A stretch of 64,000 nt of DNA from Fusarium oxysporum f. sp. lycopersici 4287 (Eukaryota; Ascomycota; Sordariomycetes; Hypocreales; Nectriaceae), in assembly GCF_000149955.1 (NCBI RefSeq), contig NC_030990.1, positions 1,780,502 through 1,844,501 on the forward strand, in the 5' to 3' direction. The notes below the pieces were generated by a model. That model was not told the DNA's origin and did no database searches. It saw nothing but the letters and a program-made list of their open reading frames with translations. Both the position numbers and the translations under genes were made by a program. This document shows positions 12,557-25,607 of this stretch, piece after piece (within the stretch, counting starts at the first letter, position 1; each line of letters starts with the position of its first letter).

Positions 12557-14536
12557 ATGTCTCCCGATCTTGAGTCAATTTTTGCCGAGTTGGGATTGTC
12601 CCAGTATCTTGGTGCATTCGTTGAGCAAGGTTTCGACGAGTGGGATATCATTCTTGACATCCAGGAGTCAGATCTGTATGTTTCCTTCTTACTGGACTGA
12701 TTGCAACACGTCCACTAACAGCCTTCTTCAGAGATGCACTGGGTGTCAAACTAGGCCACCGGAGGGTATGGTTCCTGTCACCGCCTACTCAGGCAGCCGC
12801 TAATGCAATTTCTTTTAGAAGCTCCAGAGAAGGATAGCTAATGCCCGAGGCATTTCCCCATCGGTGTCATTGGTGACTTCTGTCAGACCAACCAGTGAGG
12901 ATGCAAAATCGGATAGTGTGCAACCTGAGCCCACTCGGACGGAACTACCGCCCGAAGGACAAGGTGTTGCCAAGCGGAAGTATCGGCGTCACCCTAAGGT
13001 GAGTTGAACTTCTTGCATTTCTCAAGTAGCGACTTGATGACTGACAAGGTACCAGCCTGACGAGAATGCCCCTGAGAGACCTCCGTCAGCATATGTATTG
13101 TTTTCCAACAGTCAGTTCTGCCCTGACTCACGCGCTCGTTGTTCGCGAAGAATTACTGACAAACGATGAAAAGAAATGAGGGAAGACTTAAAAAGCCAAA
13201 ATCTCACGTTCACAGAAATTGCAAAACTCGTCGGAGAGAATTGGCAAAACCTGAATGCAAGCGAAAAGGAGGCATACGAAAGCCAAGCAAATGCCGATAA
13301 GGAGAAGTACCACCGTGACTTGATGGAATACAAGAAAACGGCCGACTATCGGAAGTATATGCAATATCTCCACGAGTTCAAGGAAAAGCAGGCCAAACGT
13401 ACTCAAGGTTTGTAGCCAGATGGCATTAAATCCATCACACGTTGGCATAACAGTAAAACTGACATCCCGCCGTTGGCTAGCCGATGTCTCTAAGAGGACA
13501 AAACTGGATCCCGTTCGGTTACGACACAGCAGCAGCAGCAGCAGCACCATGACACCGGGGGGCAACACTTCGAGCGGCAGTGGTAGCGAGAGGTTACAGG
13601 GTAGTGAGCCACCACCTTGTCGGCGAGAAAGGTTGAATTCGATTGCATCGATAGCTGAATCGCAGCATTCATCGACCACGCCAACTCTTTTATCCCAGGC
13701 TAACTCGAACGACGAGACCATGTCATCACCCCAGGCCGCCCACTTCGATGCTGGAAGTCCACGGGAACCCCATTACCAAGCTCCCAAGCGCCAGCAGTCC
13801 TGGCGAGAAGGAGGTCCGGGGGTAGAAGTTTCACATCAACATCTACCATCGTTGTCCAACATGCTCGAAGATGGCAGGAAAGGGATGCAAGTCCCATCCG
13901 GGTCGGAAGGGAATCCTTATTCGAGTGGTTTTGTTGCCGCGAACCACCCTAGGTCGGTACCCGAAGTCCCCAACGTGCTTCCATCGGCGCCGCCCAAGCC
14001 CCCTCTCCTCCGACACGAGCCGTCTTCCAGCAGCAGTATTGGTTCAGTGAGTCCAGCAGCGGGCTTTGCACGGAGTCCCGGCGAAGGACCACTCCCAATC
14101 CACGCTCTCCTTTCCCATCATCAGACGCTGCCGACACCAGTTGTTGCCGCCAACGCGGCCATGTTCGAACGGGGTTCTCCTGTTTCCGGATTGGGTACTG
14201 GTACGACGACTCCAAGCCCAACAGACCCTGTGCCACTCGTAAGGCCATATTTCGGCCACGGCGTTGTGCCCAGGGGATATGGTACTTGAATCTCTGGAGG
14301 CTTCGTTAAGAAGTCCAAGCTAACTCGGCTTTCAAGGCTCTCAACCATTGCCACCCACTGGCCCTCCAGCCAGGAATGACGAATATGTGGCGGACAGCGA
14401 TGTGCCAATGACGCCGGCACCTGATCTGGTCGCCCCAATCGAGGATCGCTCCTTCAAGACTCGCCTCGATGGCATGAGCGTCTTGCTAAGAGCTGGTGAG
14501 CTTGTCGAAAAACACGAACGAGACGAACGACGATGA
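12557..14536 (+). CDS. SAM-domain and HMG-box protein
   Basis: A predicted nuclear DNA-binding protein of 549 residues from seven exons: 12557-12675, 12732-12765, 12819-12998, 13056-13110, 13174-13407, 13454-14281 and 14337-14536. Residues 1-55 form a SAM-like domain (LGLSQYLGAFVEQGFDEWD, then ESDLDALGVKLGHRRKLQ). A basic linker (KRKYRRHPK) leads to an HMG box at about 115-185, starting PERPPSAYVLFSN and including the helix with FTEIAKLVGENWQNL. The rest is disordered, Ser/Pro-rich, with a poly-Ser tract encoded by a CAG-phase repeat near 13527-13546. The C-terminus holds a short conserved-looking segment (RLDGMSVLLRAGELVEKHERDERR is near the end). HMG-box proteins of this kind belong to the regulators of sexual development in Sordariomycetes, but this orthologue's role is not shown by the sequence. 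The last two introns were placed by frame closure. Confidence 0.88.
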
Positions 14537-16460
14537 GGAGCGACGACAATGAAATTATGCTCGTAGCATACTGTTGGTGTATTCGACACCAAAACGCTTG
14601 TATCCAGATGTGTCGAGGTGCAGCTTACTCACCCCCGAGGATCCCTTTTGTTTCTTATCTTATCGGATACCCACGCATGATGATGTAAAGTCTTTTCCAT
14701 TTCATGATTCGGTCTTTAGGTGGATTGTGGTACACATGAATGAGTACCTATAATGGCTGCTGTGGTAATATCGGGTCGCGCAGTTGCGGATTCTGGCGTT
14801 AGGGGCTTGAACTTTGGGTTTAAAAGAGGTTTGAAAGGATCCAAAAATAGCATTTGGAAGTCATGAGGAATTTGACTGGTGTATAGTTGAAAGGTTATCC
14901 CTGTCGTAACTGGATTCGAGGGCATATACTCCATGGTTTTCTGGTGTGAAACGAATTAGGTATTACAAGAAAATGACCAGGAGTTAAATTAGTATGGAAA
15001 CGTACTGCATTACCAATGCCAAGTCATGACATGTTATACATGAGTGAGTAGCGCATCTCCACATCGAGAGACCAGATTGGTGTTCTGATTCAAGGGGTTT
15101 TGCAGGTGTGAGACCACCACCAGATCATTGCGGCGAGAGAGGGGCAGTCCCGGGATCTTAGTATTCGGAAGACAAGGGAGGTTGTCGATTAATGTGTATT
15201 GTATACCTGTACTACAGACATATAGGAGATGTGGCTGGATAGCTGCTATGTACATGTGTAGTTCATAGTAAATCGAAGCAATAGGTAGGTAAGTGAGTAG
15301 ATAGGTATGGCGAGGCCAAAGATGAGAAAAAGGAGAATGAACGAAATGAAAAGAACGAGACGACCTCAAGGGTCCTGCCTTATTCAGACTTATCTACCTC
15401 AGCAAGTTGCTTTTGTTCTTGTTCTCTCTTCTGTTTGCCCCCACAATTTATCAACATCGTCATAAGGGTCCAGTTCGCAACCCGTTTCAACGTCATGGCG
15501 CAGCCACAATAGCCCATGAGTAGGTCTGAGACTGGGATATGAGGTACGTACCCGACTCGAGGATTACCTGCCTGAGCAGTACTTAAGGTACCTTGTCTAA
15601 GTAGGCGCCTACCCAAGGTACCATACAATCATAGAGATCTTGAGTAGGACTCTATCTGTTATCTGTACAAAGGTAAGGTAATCAGGACTTGGTCTTGGAC
15701 ACATGAGCTGAAAATTTTTGCTCTAGGGTCCCTATATGAGTTGGTTTGTAATAATTCTCTCCGCATGTGCGTTATTAGCCCCCATCTCTCTGCAATCTTC
15801 AGTACTTACCCAGGTAACTAACTGGCTTGTGCGGCTAATTCCCTTCAGACATGGGAACTGGAAAAGTCAGCTATGAGGTGAGTGTCATGCTGCAGATATC
15901 ACTGTAGCATTAGCGTATTGGATTAAATGATAGAATGACGAATTTTCTGCCGTTGATTTTCCAGCAGTTACGAGAATAGGATATGGATGTCAGGTCAGGT
16001 TGCCATTGACCAAAGTATTATCATTGAGAAAACTTGGATACGACCCAAGAGACCACAAAAGCTAAATCACTCAAGAATTCAAACTTGCTTTCTTCATATT
16101 TGAAATTAAAGGAACCCCGCAACAAGAGGCTGCAAATTCAAGAACCACCGCCTCATCTTCCAGTCAGCATCCACATGGTATAAAGCAAAGCTCATGAATA
16201 TGACCAATCAATCATTCCGTCGTGTCCTTCATTCAAAACAAGTACTCTAGATGTTGTTACTGTTGACTTCTCCCCCCAACGCCAGGATATCACGTTATCT
16301 TCCATGCCATGCCATACCATACCATACCATACCATGCATTGCTATGTGTCTCTTGAACGATTCCGCAAGCATCTCATGCATGACTCGTCAAACAAACAAG
16401 TACATGGCCACTCCAAAACATACTCAAGACAAGTGTTGACATAGTTCAAAACCGCTCCCG
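14537..16460. other. Intergenic, tail-to-tail spacer
   Basis: About 1.9 kb between two convergent genes. It contains GGTA/TACC words near 15575-15690 and a short CCATR tandem repeat near 16302-16336. No open frame looks coding and I see no RNA gene. Confidence 0.55.
16302..16336 (+). repeat. Pentanucleotide tandem repeat (CCATR)7
   Basis: Seven units of ccatg or ccata in a row lie just downstream of the Brn1 stop codon. It is a simple microsatellite, probably in or beyond the Brn1 3' UTR. Confidence 0.8.
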
Positions 16461-19134
16461 CTATTCACCCTCGACAATCTCCGCTGACCAATCCCTGCGG
16501 ATCTCAAGTTCCGACAGACCAGGTGTGTTGTCAATCACAAGACCCTTCTCATTGGCCAAGTGCAAGAGGCAGATAAAGCAGAATGAGGTTGAAATATCAT
16601 CCATCACCGGCTTGGGATATACGGTCTGCAGATTGTTCATGATCTCTGTGAACTTAAGCGTCTCTTCTTGCTTAGGTTCGCTGACATCCACTGCTTGGGG
16701 CTCAGGCTGTTTCTGTAGTTAGATGTATTAGCATAATGCCACGTCTTCGTTTTTGGCTGTGCATAATAACTTACTTGAAGAATGTCAACATCCATACCCT
16801 TCCACAACTCTTCCTTCAACCTTCGCACATCCACCTTCTTGGCTACCCTAGCATATTGCACATACTCGGGTCGTACACGCCTCGTTTGAGTAACCAGTGT
16901 CGTTCCGAATGCTCCAGTATTAGTTACCGTCTCTCCATTAAGTAGAGCCGTGAGCCCTCCGCCATCAGTGAGTCCAGCCTGCCCGTCAAGCCCTGGTGAG
17001 AAGTGCTCTCTTGCGTCCGCAAACTCTAGATCGTCGTCGTCGTCCAAGTCACCGCCGCCGGGGAATGGCATAACATCGTCCTGAAAGAAGTTGGCATCAT
17101 AATCGCCTTCAGGCAACGCTGTCTCGTCTGTATGTTGCGGGGCCTTTTGGTTGGCCCAGAATGCTTCGTCCATTTCACCATCAGGTTGATTATCTGCACC
17201 GGTATTACCAAAGCCACCTCCACCGCGAGAGCTGAAGCCTGTGCGTCGTTTGCTCATCCGTGCCTTTGGCTTGAGGAATAGGCTTAGCAGAGACTTGGAG
17301 TTAAAGTGCTTGTCGTCGGGGAGAAGATTGCGTGACTTAGACTTCCAATCCTTCTTGGGCATGCTGATGGCCGAATTGTTGGTGGCCTGTGTATGAATGA
17401 TATCCGAAGTGTGTGAATCCAAAGGTGCGGCAAAATCGATCTCAAAGGGCTCTTTCTCTTTGCGCTTCTTTGTCTCTGTTGCCGGCTTATTCACATCCTT
17501 GATCTTCCTGATCCTCCAGTGCTCCGCGCTCGCCCAATTCTTCTGCAACGCCTGGTCGAAAAATCCAAGGATGTCCTCGTGCATCTTGTCCGCCTTCTGC
17601 GCGCTCGTCATCGAAACAACGTATTCACCGTTGCCGTCGATCTCATCCCCGTCACCACCCTCTTCACCGAGACCCGCGTCGTACACTCGCATCTGTGGCT
17701 CTAGGGCGGCTTCTCTAGCCCAGGCCTCGCCGCCCTCACCGAAAGCGACATTATCGGCGGCATCGAAGGCTCCCAGGGCAAGGTCATCATCATCGAAGCC
17801 TGCTGCTTCGTCACCATCGATTACGAGACCGGAAAAGTCGCCAAGCGCTCCCGGGGTCTTTTCCTTGTCCTGGTCCTGCCTCCAATCTTCGGGTGCCTTC
17901 AGAAATGGAATATCCATGGATCCCGAAGGATCGCCAAGATCAAACGTCTTTAAAGAAGGACAAACATCAAGCTCATCGAGTCGGTGCAAGTCGGGGATGA
18001 ACTTGGCACCAAGGACTCCAACATCGATTTCGACATCGTCGGCTTCCTCCTCATCTTCCAGCTCCTCCTCCGGGTCGTTCTCGGCTTCCTCGTCTTCTCC
18101 GTCGCCCTCTTCGTCGTCGGACTTCGTCTTTCCAAGGGTGGCGGCATCACCAGTATCGTCGCTACTGTCAAAGACGATACGTCCTTGTGAATCGATCATG
18201 AGATGGTTTAGAAGAAGACCCTTGGCGCCACCCTCATCAAAATCGGCAGATGCTTTTTTGAACAAGGGATCGACTGCGAATTCCAGCTCGAACTTTTTGA
18301 GCTGCAGCGAGTTGAACGAGGGGGCAAGCGTTGCTTCAGATGATCGTTGTGTCTAGTAAATGTTAGTTTGAACCTTTGAGGAGTGCCCGGATCTCTGCTA
18401 TACCTTCTTCTTGGGCTTCTTTTTGACGTTGCCATCCTCATCGAGTTCTTCTTCGTCGCTCTCGTCGGCATCCTCGCCATCTTTGTCTTTCTTCTTGGCG
18501 TTGTTGCTATCGGCAAGGCCACTCAATAGCTTCCCTGTTTCCGTTGCGACGCTGTCCACACGGTTGGTGTAGATCTTGACGCATCCGTCCAAGGTACAAC
18601 TGGCCTTTTGGAAGTTCACACCATCGCCTTCCTTGAGGAGTGACATATCGTGAAAGTAGTCTATGAGAGCGAAGTTCCATGAATTTGTCGCATTGATTTT
18701 GTTGTCGGTCGCCATCTTCATCCATTCTTCGAAATTGGCGAGAAGCGGCACACGCTTCATAGGCGTGACCGCAGAACCTCCGACTACAAAGCCCTCATCA
18801 TCTTCCATATAGCTGGCGCGGCCGCCGCGGGGAGTTTGGGGGTCACCGTTCTCCATGTCGTCAAGGCGAAGGCCAACCTTGCGAGGAGTTGCGGCCTTCT
18901 TAATCTCGTTAAATTGTCTTTCGTGGAGAGCTCTCCTGGAGCTCATGCGCTGCCCCTTTTCTGACACATCATCGTTGAGGGGGATTCTGGATAGTTGCAT
19001 TAGCACACCGCAGTTGTTGCTGGGGAATCGATAACTGACTTGACGGGTGACTGCGTTATGAATGGTGAGGCCGTACTGGAGCCTGTGTTGTTCCTGGCAC
19101 TCCCCGTCCGGGGAACTTGAGCAACTCGAGGCAT
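16461..19134 (-). CDS. BRN1: Condensin complex non-SMC subunit Brn1/CAP-H (kleisin)
   Basis: This is the kleisin that bridges Smc2/Smc4 and recruits the HEAT subunits of condensin for mitotic chromosome compaction. Exons leftwards are 19040-19134, 18404-18986, 16775-18352 and 16461-16712, encoding 835 residues. Barren-family landmarks are the N-terminal IPLNDDVSEKGQR and RRALHERQFNEIKK, the FEEWMKMATDNKINATNSW segment with DYFHDM, and ASCTLDGCVKIYTNRVDSV. Next come a long acidic linker (runs of E and D around 18020-18120), RMSKRRTGFSSRGG, and the C-terminal winged-helix region with FTEIMNNLQTVYP and ISTSFCFICLLHLANEKGL. The start was chosen at 19134 (MPRVAQ) because its donor joins in frame to IPLNDD. 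No lesion is visible. Its promoter is shared with the divergent exchanger gene. Confidence 0.95.
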
Positions 19135-20236
19135 TTTCAATTTGTTTGTGTGGGTTTTTGGGGGACAAAAAGGGCGTGTTTGGACGAGGCCTATCGCGTT
19201 GTCGTCGTCGTCGTGTTGCGGGACCCCCCTGGCCAAAGTAAACAAAATAAATGCCAACTGCTATGGAGGTAGCACGAGGGGCGGGCGGTGTGTGGGGTAA
19301 CCTCAATGCTCTGTTATTGTTTAACCTTAGGCCTCAACTGTGGCTGGAGATTATAGCCACAGTGAGTCCCTCTAAGGTACGGAGGTACTCTCCGTCTGAA
19401 ACGGAACATCACCGACACGGGACGCTGCCAAGGCAGGAACAGTCCAAACAACCCAATGGTAAGTTACCCCTGCCTATGCACCTTTATCACGTCTGATCAC
19501 CAAGTTTCCAGTAAGCACGTGGCGCAACCTAAAGCAAGCACGTTGAAGATGAGAAGCTTAACCAAGAGACGTTATAAGAGTGGCAGAGAAGTCGGTGTAC
19601 TGTATCGACCAAGGAACTCATCTTAACGATCAGTCTGTCACTGGGAGCTCTGAACTGGATCAGCTGTGTCTTGGTGGCTCCTGCCAAACTTGGAGCTAAT
19701 AAGGTAGCCACACCTCACTCATACACTAACTGTGGCAAGCACTCTGCGGTATGTCTAGGTTGTGTCTATCTTTGAACAACAGGCGGCCTCCCTTCGTCTT
19801 CGTCACCATCACCAAACTAGGTTGTAACAAACCCGTCGCAAAGAGACGCTAAAATGCAGGAAATTGGATTTCTGCATGCTTCAAAAGGGAAAGTCGATGC
19901 ATAATGGGGAATATTAAGATTCTCGATCACCGATCCACGATTCCCCTCGGTTAAGTTAACGTGGGAATGGGGCATGCCATGGACTTGGGAGCATGTAACG
20001 TCAAGATACGACGGATACTTTAAACCTTTAAACCTTACCTTATCTAGCACTGAATCCAAGTCTTGTTCTCCAAACATTCCCTCTGCATCTTTCCTACTCC
20101 CCTCACTGAATCGCATCTTAATTTATATTCTCAAGCTTCATAAGACCCGTTCTTGGTCATTGTTTTTTTTTTTTTTAAAAAGATCATAATGGCATCCAGA
20201 GAAGCTACTTCATGACATGACGATACCAATTCCAAC
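19135..20236. promoter_or_regulatory. Divergent intergenic region, Brn1 / cation exchanger
   Basis: About 1.1 kb between two divergent start codons. It holds one GGTA-type cluster near 19373-19400 and a T-run at about 20161-20176. I found no ACGCGT box here, unlike the MCM7 and MSH3 promoters. No open frame looks coding. Confidence 0.45.
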
Positions 20237-23200
20237 ATGACGAATACCACCCCCCGTGGGCTTCTCTGCCCCATCAGCGAGACTACCAAAGGTCCCAATG
20301 CGACTCCCAAACGGTTCCCCAGAGGCAGCCGCTTACAGTCTCGTCCTTTCTATACTACGATCCTCCTTCTATCAGTCTTGACTGCATATTCGTTTCTGTC
20401 GCATACGACTTTCGCGCAGTCCGTCTCAAATCGCGCGACAGATCCCGATCTGCTCTTCAAGCGCAGTTTCTCTACGGTCGAAACACCCGAGTGCAATCAA
20501 GTCCATGACGCCGAGGACAAATGCGCCTTTGTGCGCAAATACTGCAGCGATGATGATGCCGGGCTCATACACTATATTGAACTGTATTATTGCTCTTTCG
20601 GCAATGTAAGACCCATCGCATTCACAGCTCTCGTGCTTTGGCTGGGCCTCCTCTTCACCACCATCGGCATCGCTGCAAGTGATTTCTTCAGTGTCAACCT
20701 AAGCACGATAGCGACAGTCCTTGGCCTTAGCGAGAGTTTGGCAGGCGTCACATTTCTCGCCTTTGGCAATGGGTCTCCCGATGTGTTCAGCACCTTTGCA
20801 GCCATGGGCTCTAATAGCGCCAGTATGGCCGTTGGAGAGCTTATCGGCGCGGCAAGCTTTATCACAGGTGTCGTTGCTGGTTCTATGGCATTGGTGAGGG
20901 AGTTCCGTGTCGATCGGAAATCATACACACGCGATATTTGCTTCTTCATTCTTGCGGTCGTCTTCACCATGATCTTCCTAGCTGATGGCCACCTGCACTT
21001 GTGGGAGTGTTGGGTGATGATAGGGTACTATGGAGTGTATGTCGTTACTGTTGTAACATGGCACTGGTACTCCACGAGACGCAAAGCTAGACAACGCAGA
21101 GAAGGCGAAGCGCGCAGCCATGTGTATGCAGCCCTAGGCCACTCGGGGGACGAGTTGGCCGGTGAGCCATATAGAGACGACCCAGATGATGTTGGCTCGG
21201 GCCCTGGCACTGCGCACGCTACGCCGCCTGATATCTCGCTACTTGAAGCCGGACCCAGGATCGAGGTTGACGGTACGCCTCAGCGAGCTGAAAGCGACAC
21301 GTCTAGTGAAGACCATGACCGCATGGTTGCAGCCGAGGTTGCCAGCAGCATGCGAGTTCTGCGAGGTCGTGGAGTTAGACGAAACACAATGACGCCCATC
21401 CGACCTAGTCTTGTAGGTGCACTGGAATTTCGGTCTGCTTTGGCGCAGCTACAACGCGAGGGTAATTTACAGCTGTCCACGATCCCAGGAAGAAGCTACT
21501 CGGATTATCATGTGCACAGGCGCAGGCAGACCACCGCAACAATCGCAGAATCCGCTCGGTCTGATGGTCAGTTGGACCCAAACACGGGCGAGCACGCGCC
21601 CATAAGGAACAGAGCACTCTCTTCTGGAGACGTCCCAGTCGGTGTGCCTGCTCACCCGGATCTACATATTCCACGCCGCAACGGTTCCGAACCGACCTTG
21701 TCCGTTCCTGGCTCAACAGCCAGTGGAACAAGGGCATCAAGCCCCAGCCCATCCTACACTGTAGGAGGAAACTTGGCAGCGCCTCCAGTCGGACCTAGTG
21801 GGACGACCCACGATGCTCCTTCAGAAGGCCAGAAAGGACAGCTGCTGACTCCCGAGCTTCGCCTGCAAATACCTTCCAGCCGCCGTAGCAGTTACAGCGA
21901 CCGCTCCTCGCCTAGCACGCCTTTCCCCGTGTACAGCGATTCGCCAGCACTGCTTACGCCCAATTACCAAAATGACCCAATTGAGTTCGTGTCGCCAGGA
22001 GGAGTATCACCCAGTACCGTTGCACCGGGTCCAGCAAGCCGTGAGACACCCTTTGCCGACTTGCAACTGACAGTCGATACACCATCACGTCCTGTTAGAT
22101 GGTGGCCCTATGCCGTGCTACCAGCTCCCCATGTCTTGTGGGCAACCTTGTTCCCTACATTGCAAGGCTGGAAAGAGAAGACGGCATGGGACAAGTTTGT
22201 CAGTGCCATCTCTGTCCCAAGTATCTTTCTTTTGGTGGTGACTTTGCCCGTCGTAGACTCAGAAACAACAGACAGCGAATCATCTATCCTCGAGGCACTC
22301 AACGACCACACCGATCATTACCATCACGATCATCAAGTTGTTGGGCACATGGCTCCGCCCATATCAATTGAGCACTCAGCGATTGAGCCAGAAGGAGAGT
22401 CGGAATGGGAGCGCTATCGTAGACACACTATCACAAGCCGTGGCAACAGTCACGTTGGCCTTGCGACAACGCCTTCCACAGCACATGCTGCAGATGGGGA
22501 GACTCTGGCCGCCTCGCAGTTCTCTCTGGGTCCACCGGCCATAGTGGCAAAGCCAGCTTCAGATTTCCATTCCTCCAGCAGTGTCAAGAATGACTGCACA
22601 GGCTGGAACCGATGGCTCGTGGCGCTACAACTCTTTACTGGTCCACAGTTTGCTGTCCTGATCTTGTGGGCCAATACCTTGGAGGACTGGGAGAGCCCTC
22701 ATAAAGCTTTGATCCGCATGGTGTTGTACACACTCCTTGCATCTCTCATTCTTCTCGGTGTCTTGGTCGTCTTCACGTCAGAGGACAGACCCCCTCGTTA
22801 TCATTACATGCTTTGCTTCATGGGATTCATTATTAGTATTGCTTGGATCTCAACGATCGCAGGCGAGGTTGTAGGGGTTCTCAAGACAGTCGGTGTCATT
22901 TTGAACATCTCGGAAGCGCTATTAGGTCTCACCATATTTGCTGCTGGCAACAGTGTGGGGGATCTAGTCGCTGATATTACAGTAGCACGGCTTGGGTATC
23001 CCGTTATGGCTTTGTAAGTACAGGAGGGCTTCCTCGGAGCACTTGGGCTAATATGTTATCTAGATCTGCTTGTTTCGGTGGCCCTATGCTGAACATCCTT
23101 CTGGGCATTGGTATCGGCGGTGCGATGATGACAATCCAGAAGGCAAACAAGAAGCACCGCAAGAACCCCAGCCATCCCATCAAGTACAAGCCTTACCGCA

Positions 23201-23394
23201 TCCAAGTCGGTGGGACGCTGATGATCTCAGCTATCACACTACTTGTCACGCTCGTGGGCTTGCTTATTGTTGTGCCCATGAACAAATGGATCTTGAGTCG
23301 CAAGATTGGATGGGGACTGATCACTCTCTGGGCAGTGAGTACAATCGTAAACGTGATCGTCGAGCTCACTGGAGCTTGGGGTGAAATGGCATAG
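20237..23394 (+). CDS. Sodium/calcium exchanger family membrane protein (YDL206W/NCLX type)
   Basis: A predicted cation:Ca2+ exchanger of 1035 residues. Exons are 20237-23013 and 23064-23394. A hydrophobic N-terminal segment (TTILLLSVLTAYSFL) is followed by a Cys-containing luminal-type stretch (CNQVHDAEDKCAFVRKYC), as in NCLX-like proteins. The alpha-1 repeat reads SESLAGVTFLAFGNGSPDVF; the alpha-2 repeat reads SEALLGLTIFAAGNSVGDL and continues to GGPMLNILLGIGIGG. Both carry the small and polar residues (GNGSPD and GNSxGD) that line the ion site in the family. Between the two membrane halves is a very long hydrophilic, Ser/Pro/Thr-rich loop of over 300 residues, likely regulatory. The intron falls inside the alpha-2 region. 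Localisation (vacuole, endomembrane or mitochondrion) cannot be decided from sequence alone. Confidence 0.92.
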
Positions 23395-24402
23395 CCTGCC
23401 ATGAACTTGGCTGGGTTTATAAAGGCGTTTTTGTCTTATTCATACATTCTTTGAGCGACTATTTAGACCAAGCAATAACATGACTTTACATTTTTACGAA
23501 CGAGAGCTGCTTTGAGAAGTCTTGGCTGATAAAAGTGTATATATGGATATCCATCAGGTATTGACCATTAATCCTTGTTCACTCGTTCACCGAGCTCACC
23601 TCGACTGAGGGGCCCACTGGTTGCTGCGAGCTATTTAGCGGTGAGACTGGGCGGAAGAGGTGGCCCACTAAAAAGTTTCCTTGCGCTTGTGAAGATCTTT
23701 TGGTGGAGGGGTACTCCGTAGCGTACGAGGGGTTATTAGAGGGGTAACAAGAAGAGGAAAACTAAGGTACAGCAGCAACGAGTTGTCAGTCCAGAGCATT
23801 CAAAACAAGACGTGGCCAATCTTCCATGTATTTTTGTTACTTCTCAGAAGTTCGGTGGTGGTTGCAACCATCATCAATCATCTATCATGGTCCTCAGAGA
23901 GTGTTGCCTTTAATCCCAATTGCATCCATGGTTGGATGTCAACAGTGGACCAACCCCTGGATCTTTAGCGGTAAACGTGGCCCAAGGGATAGAAGATCTT
24001 CGAGAAACCACAGCAATTCACCTCTTTGTGACTGTAGGTTTTTGAGGGTCAGATACATCGACTGTTGGCCCTGTATTATTATTTTAACGGCTCTGCCAAG
24101 ATCTATATTACAAGCAAGCTTTTTTGAACCACGAAGAGCAGCACCTTGGGCTCCTCGAAGTGCCTTGGGCGAAGATACCTGTGTTACCTGAGGTGCAGTT
24201 CGTCGTCAAGTCTGCCCCGCATTGAATTTCATCGTACATGCTCTGTAGTACCTAGCTCCCCATCCCTGCCCCACCTTCTCCCATTTGTTTAGGTAGGTAG
24301 TATCAAGTCCCCTCCTCAACACCAAGGAGCTCCCCTATCTCACCTTATTCCTGTATCGTACATTCTCCGTTCTCTCTTTTCCAAACCACAGCAACATTCA
24401 CA
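23395..24402. promoter_or_regulatory. Intergenic region upstream of phosphomannomutase
   Basis: About 1 kb between the exchanger stop and the PMM start. The last 150 bases before the PMM ATG are pyrimidine-rich with a purine-type start context (cacaATGG), typical of a strongly expressed gene. A small open frame at 23826-24191 has no recognisable content. Confidence 0.45.
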
Positions 24403-25328
24403 ATGGCTCTCGCATCCCCCCCGTCGTACACTCCTCTCCAGGAGCGTCCTCTCAAGGACACCATCTGCCTCTTCGACGTTGACGGCACACTCACACCCGC
24501 GCGCCTGGTATGCTCAAACACCCTGTTCTGGATCCCTTCCAGTCGCTAACCCATACAGGACGCCTCGCCCGAGGTCCTCGATATCCTTCAGAAACTTCGC
24601 TCAAAGTGCGCTATCGGATATGTTGGTGGCTCGGACTTCGCCAAGCAACAGGAGCAGCTGGGCAAGCCCGCCGGACAGCCCGTCACCGCCCTCTTTGACT
24701 TCTGCTTCTCCGAGAACGGCTTGACTGCCTTCAAGCTCGGCGAGCCCCTCGAGTCGAACTCGTTCATCAAGTTCATTGGCGAGGAGCAGTACAAGGAGCT
24801 TGCCAACTTCGTCCTCCACTATGTTGCTGATCTCGACATCCCCGTCAAGCGCGGCACGTTCATTGAATTCCGCAATGGGATGATAAACATTAGCCCCGTC
24901 GGTCGTAACGCCAGCACTCAGGAGCGGAACGACTTTGAGGCGTTCGACAAGGACGCGAAGGTCCGGGAGAAGTTTGTCGCTGTTCTCAAGGAGCGATTCG
25001 GCCATCTCGGCCTCACGTACGTTATGAACCCTAATCCGCCATGACATGCTCTGGTTTCTGATATTCTCTGAAAAGCTTCTCCATTGGTGGCCAGATCTCC
25101 TTCGATGTGTTCCCCACCGGGTGGGATAAGACTTACTGCCTCCAGCACCTTGAGAACGAGGCCAAGAAGCCTGACGGTATCGCCTACAAGACCATTCACT
25201 TCTTTGGCGACAAGACATTCGAGGGCGGCAACGACTACGAGATTTACACCGACTCTAGGACAACTGGCCACTCCGTCACCGGACCTGAGGACACCATGCG
25301 TATCCTCAAGGAACTCTTCGATCTCTAA
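24403..25328 (+). CDS. SEC53: Phosphomannomutase
   Basis: This enzyme converts mannose-6-phosphate to mannose-1-phosphate in the cytosol, the entry to GDP-mannose for glycosylation, GPI anchors and cell-wall mannan. Exons are 24403-24507, 24559-25016 and 25076-25328, giving 271 residues, close to the usual PMM length. The HAD-type catalytic motif is [11 protein letters not shown], with the nucleophile and acid/base Asp residues. Further family landmarks are [39 protein letters not shown], then [20 protein letters not shown] and [19 protein letters not shown]. All motifs are intact. It lies tail-to-tail with the PhoD-like gene, with 279 bp between stop codons. Confidence 0.97.
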
Positions 25329-25607
25329 ATACATATTTGGGCGTTGGAATGAGATTCAAAAGCATATATACACAATAGAAACGAGGCCAAGAAAGATGCA
25401 ATGTTTTCATGAATATCCTCCAAAATATGTTTAAAATTGATCCGTCTCAGACCCGTATAATGCTGCTAAGCTCGACAAGCTGACAATCAACAAGGTATCT
25501 TAGATGTATATATGTCTTCGTAATATCGTAGAAACGCTATATGTGCAATATAAATGGCAAAATCCAATCAGTGCCCTTACCTAAGAATCTAACTACACCC
25601 AACTGAT

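Noticed and set aside
17397..18356. 319-codon plus-strand frame
   Set aside because: It lies antisense to the Brn1 acidic linker; the Ser-rich translation is the mirror of Asp/Glu codons.
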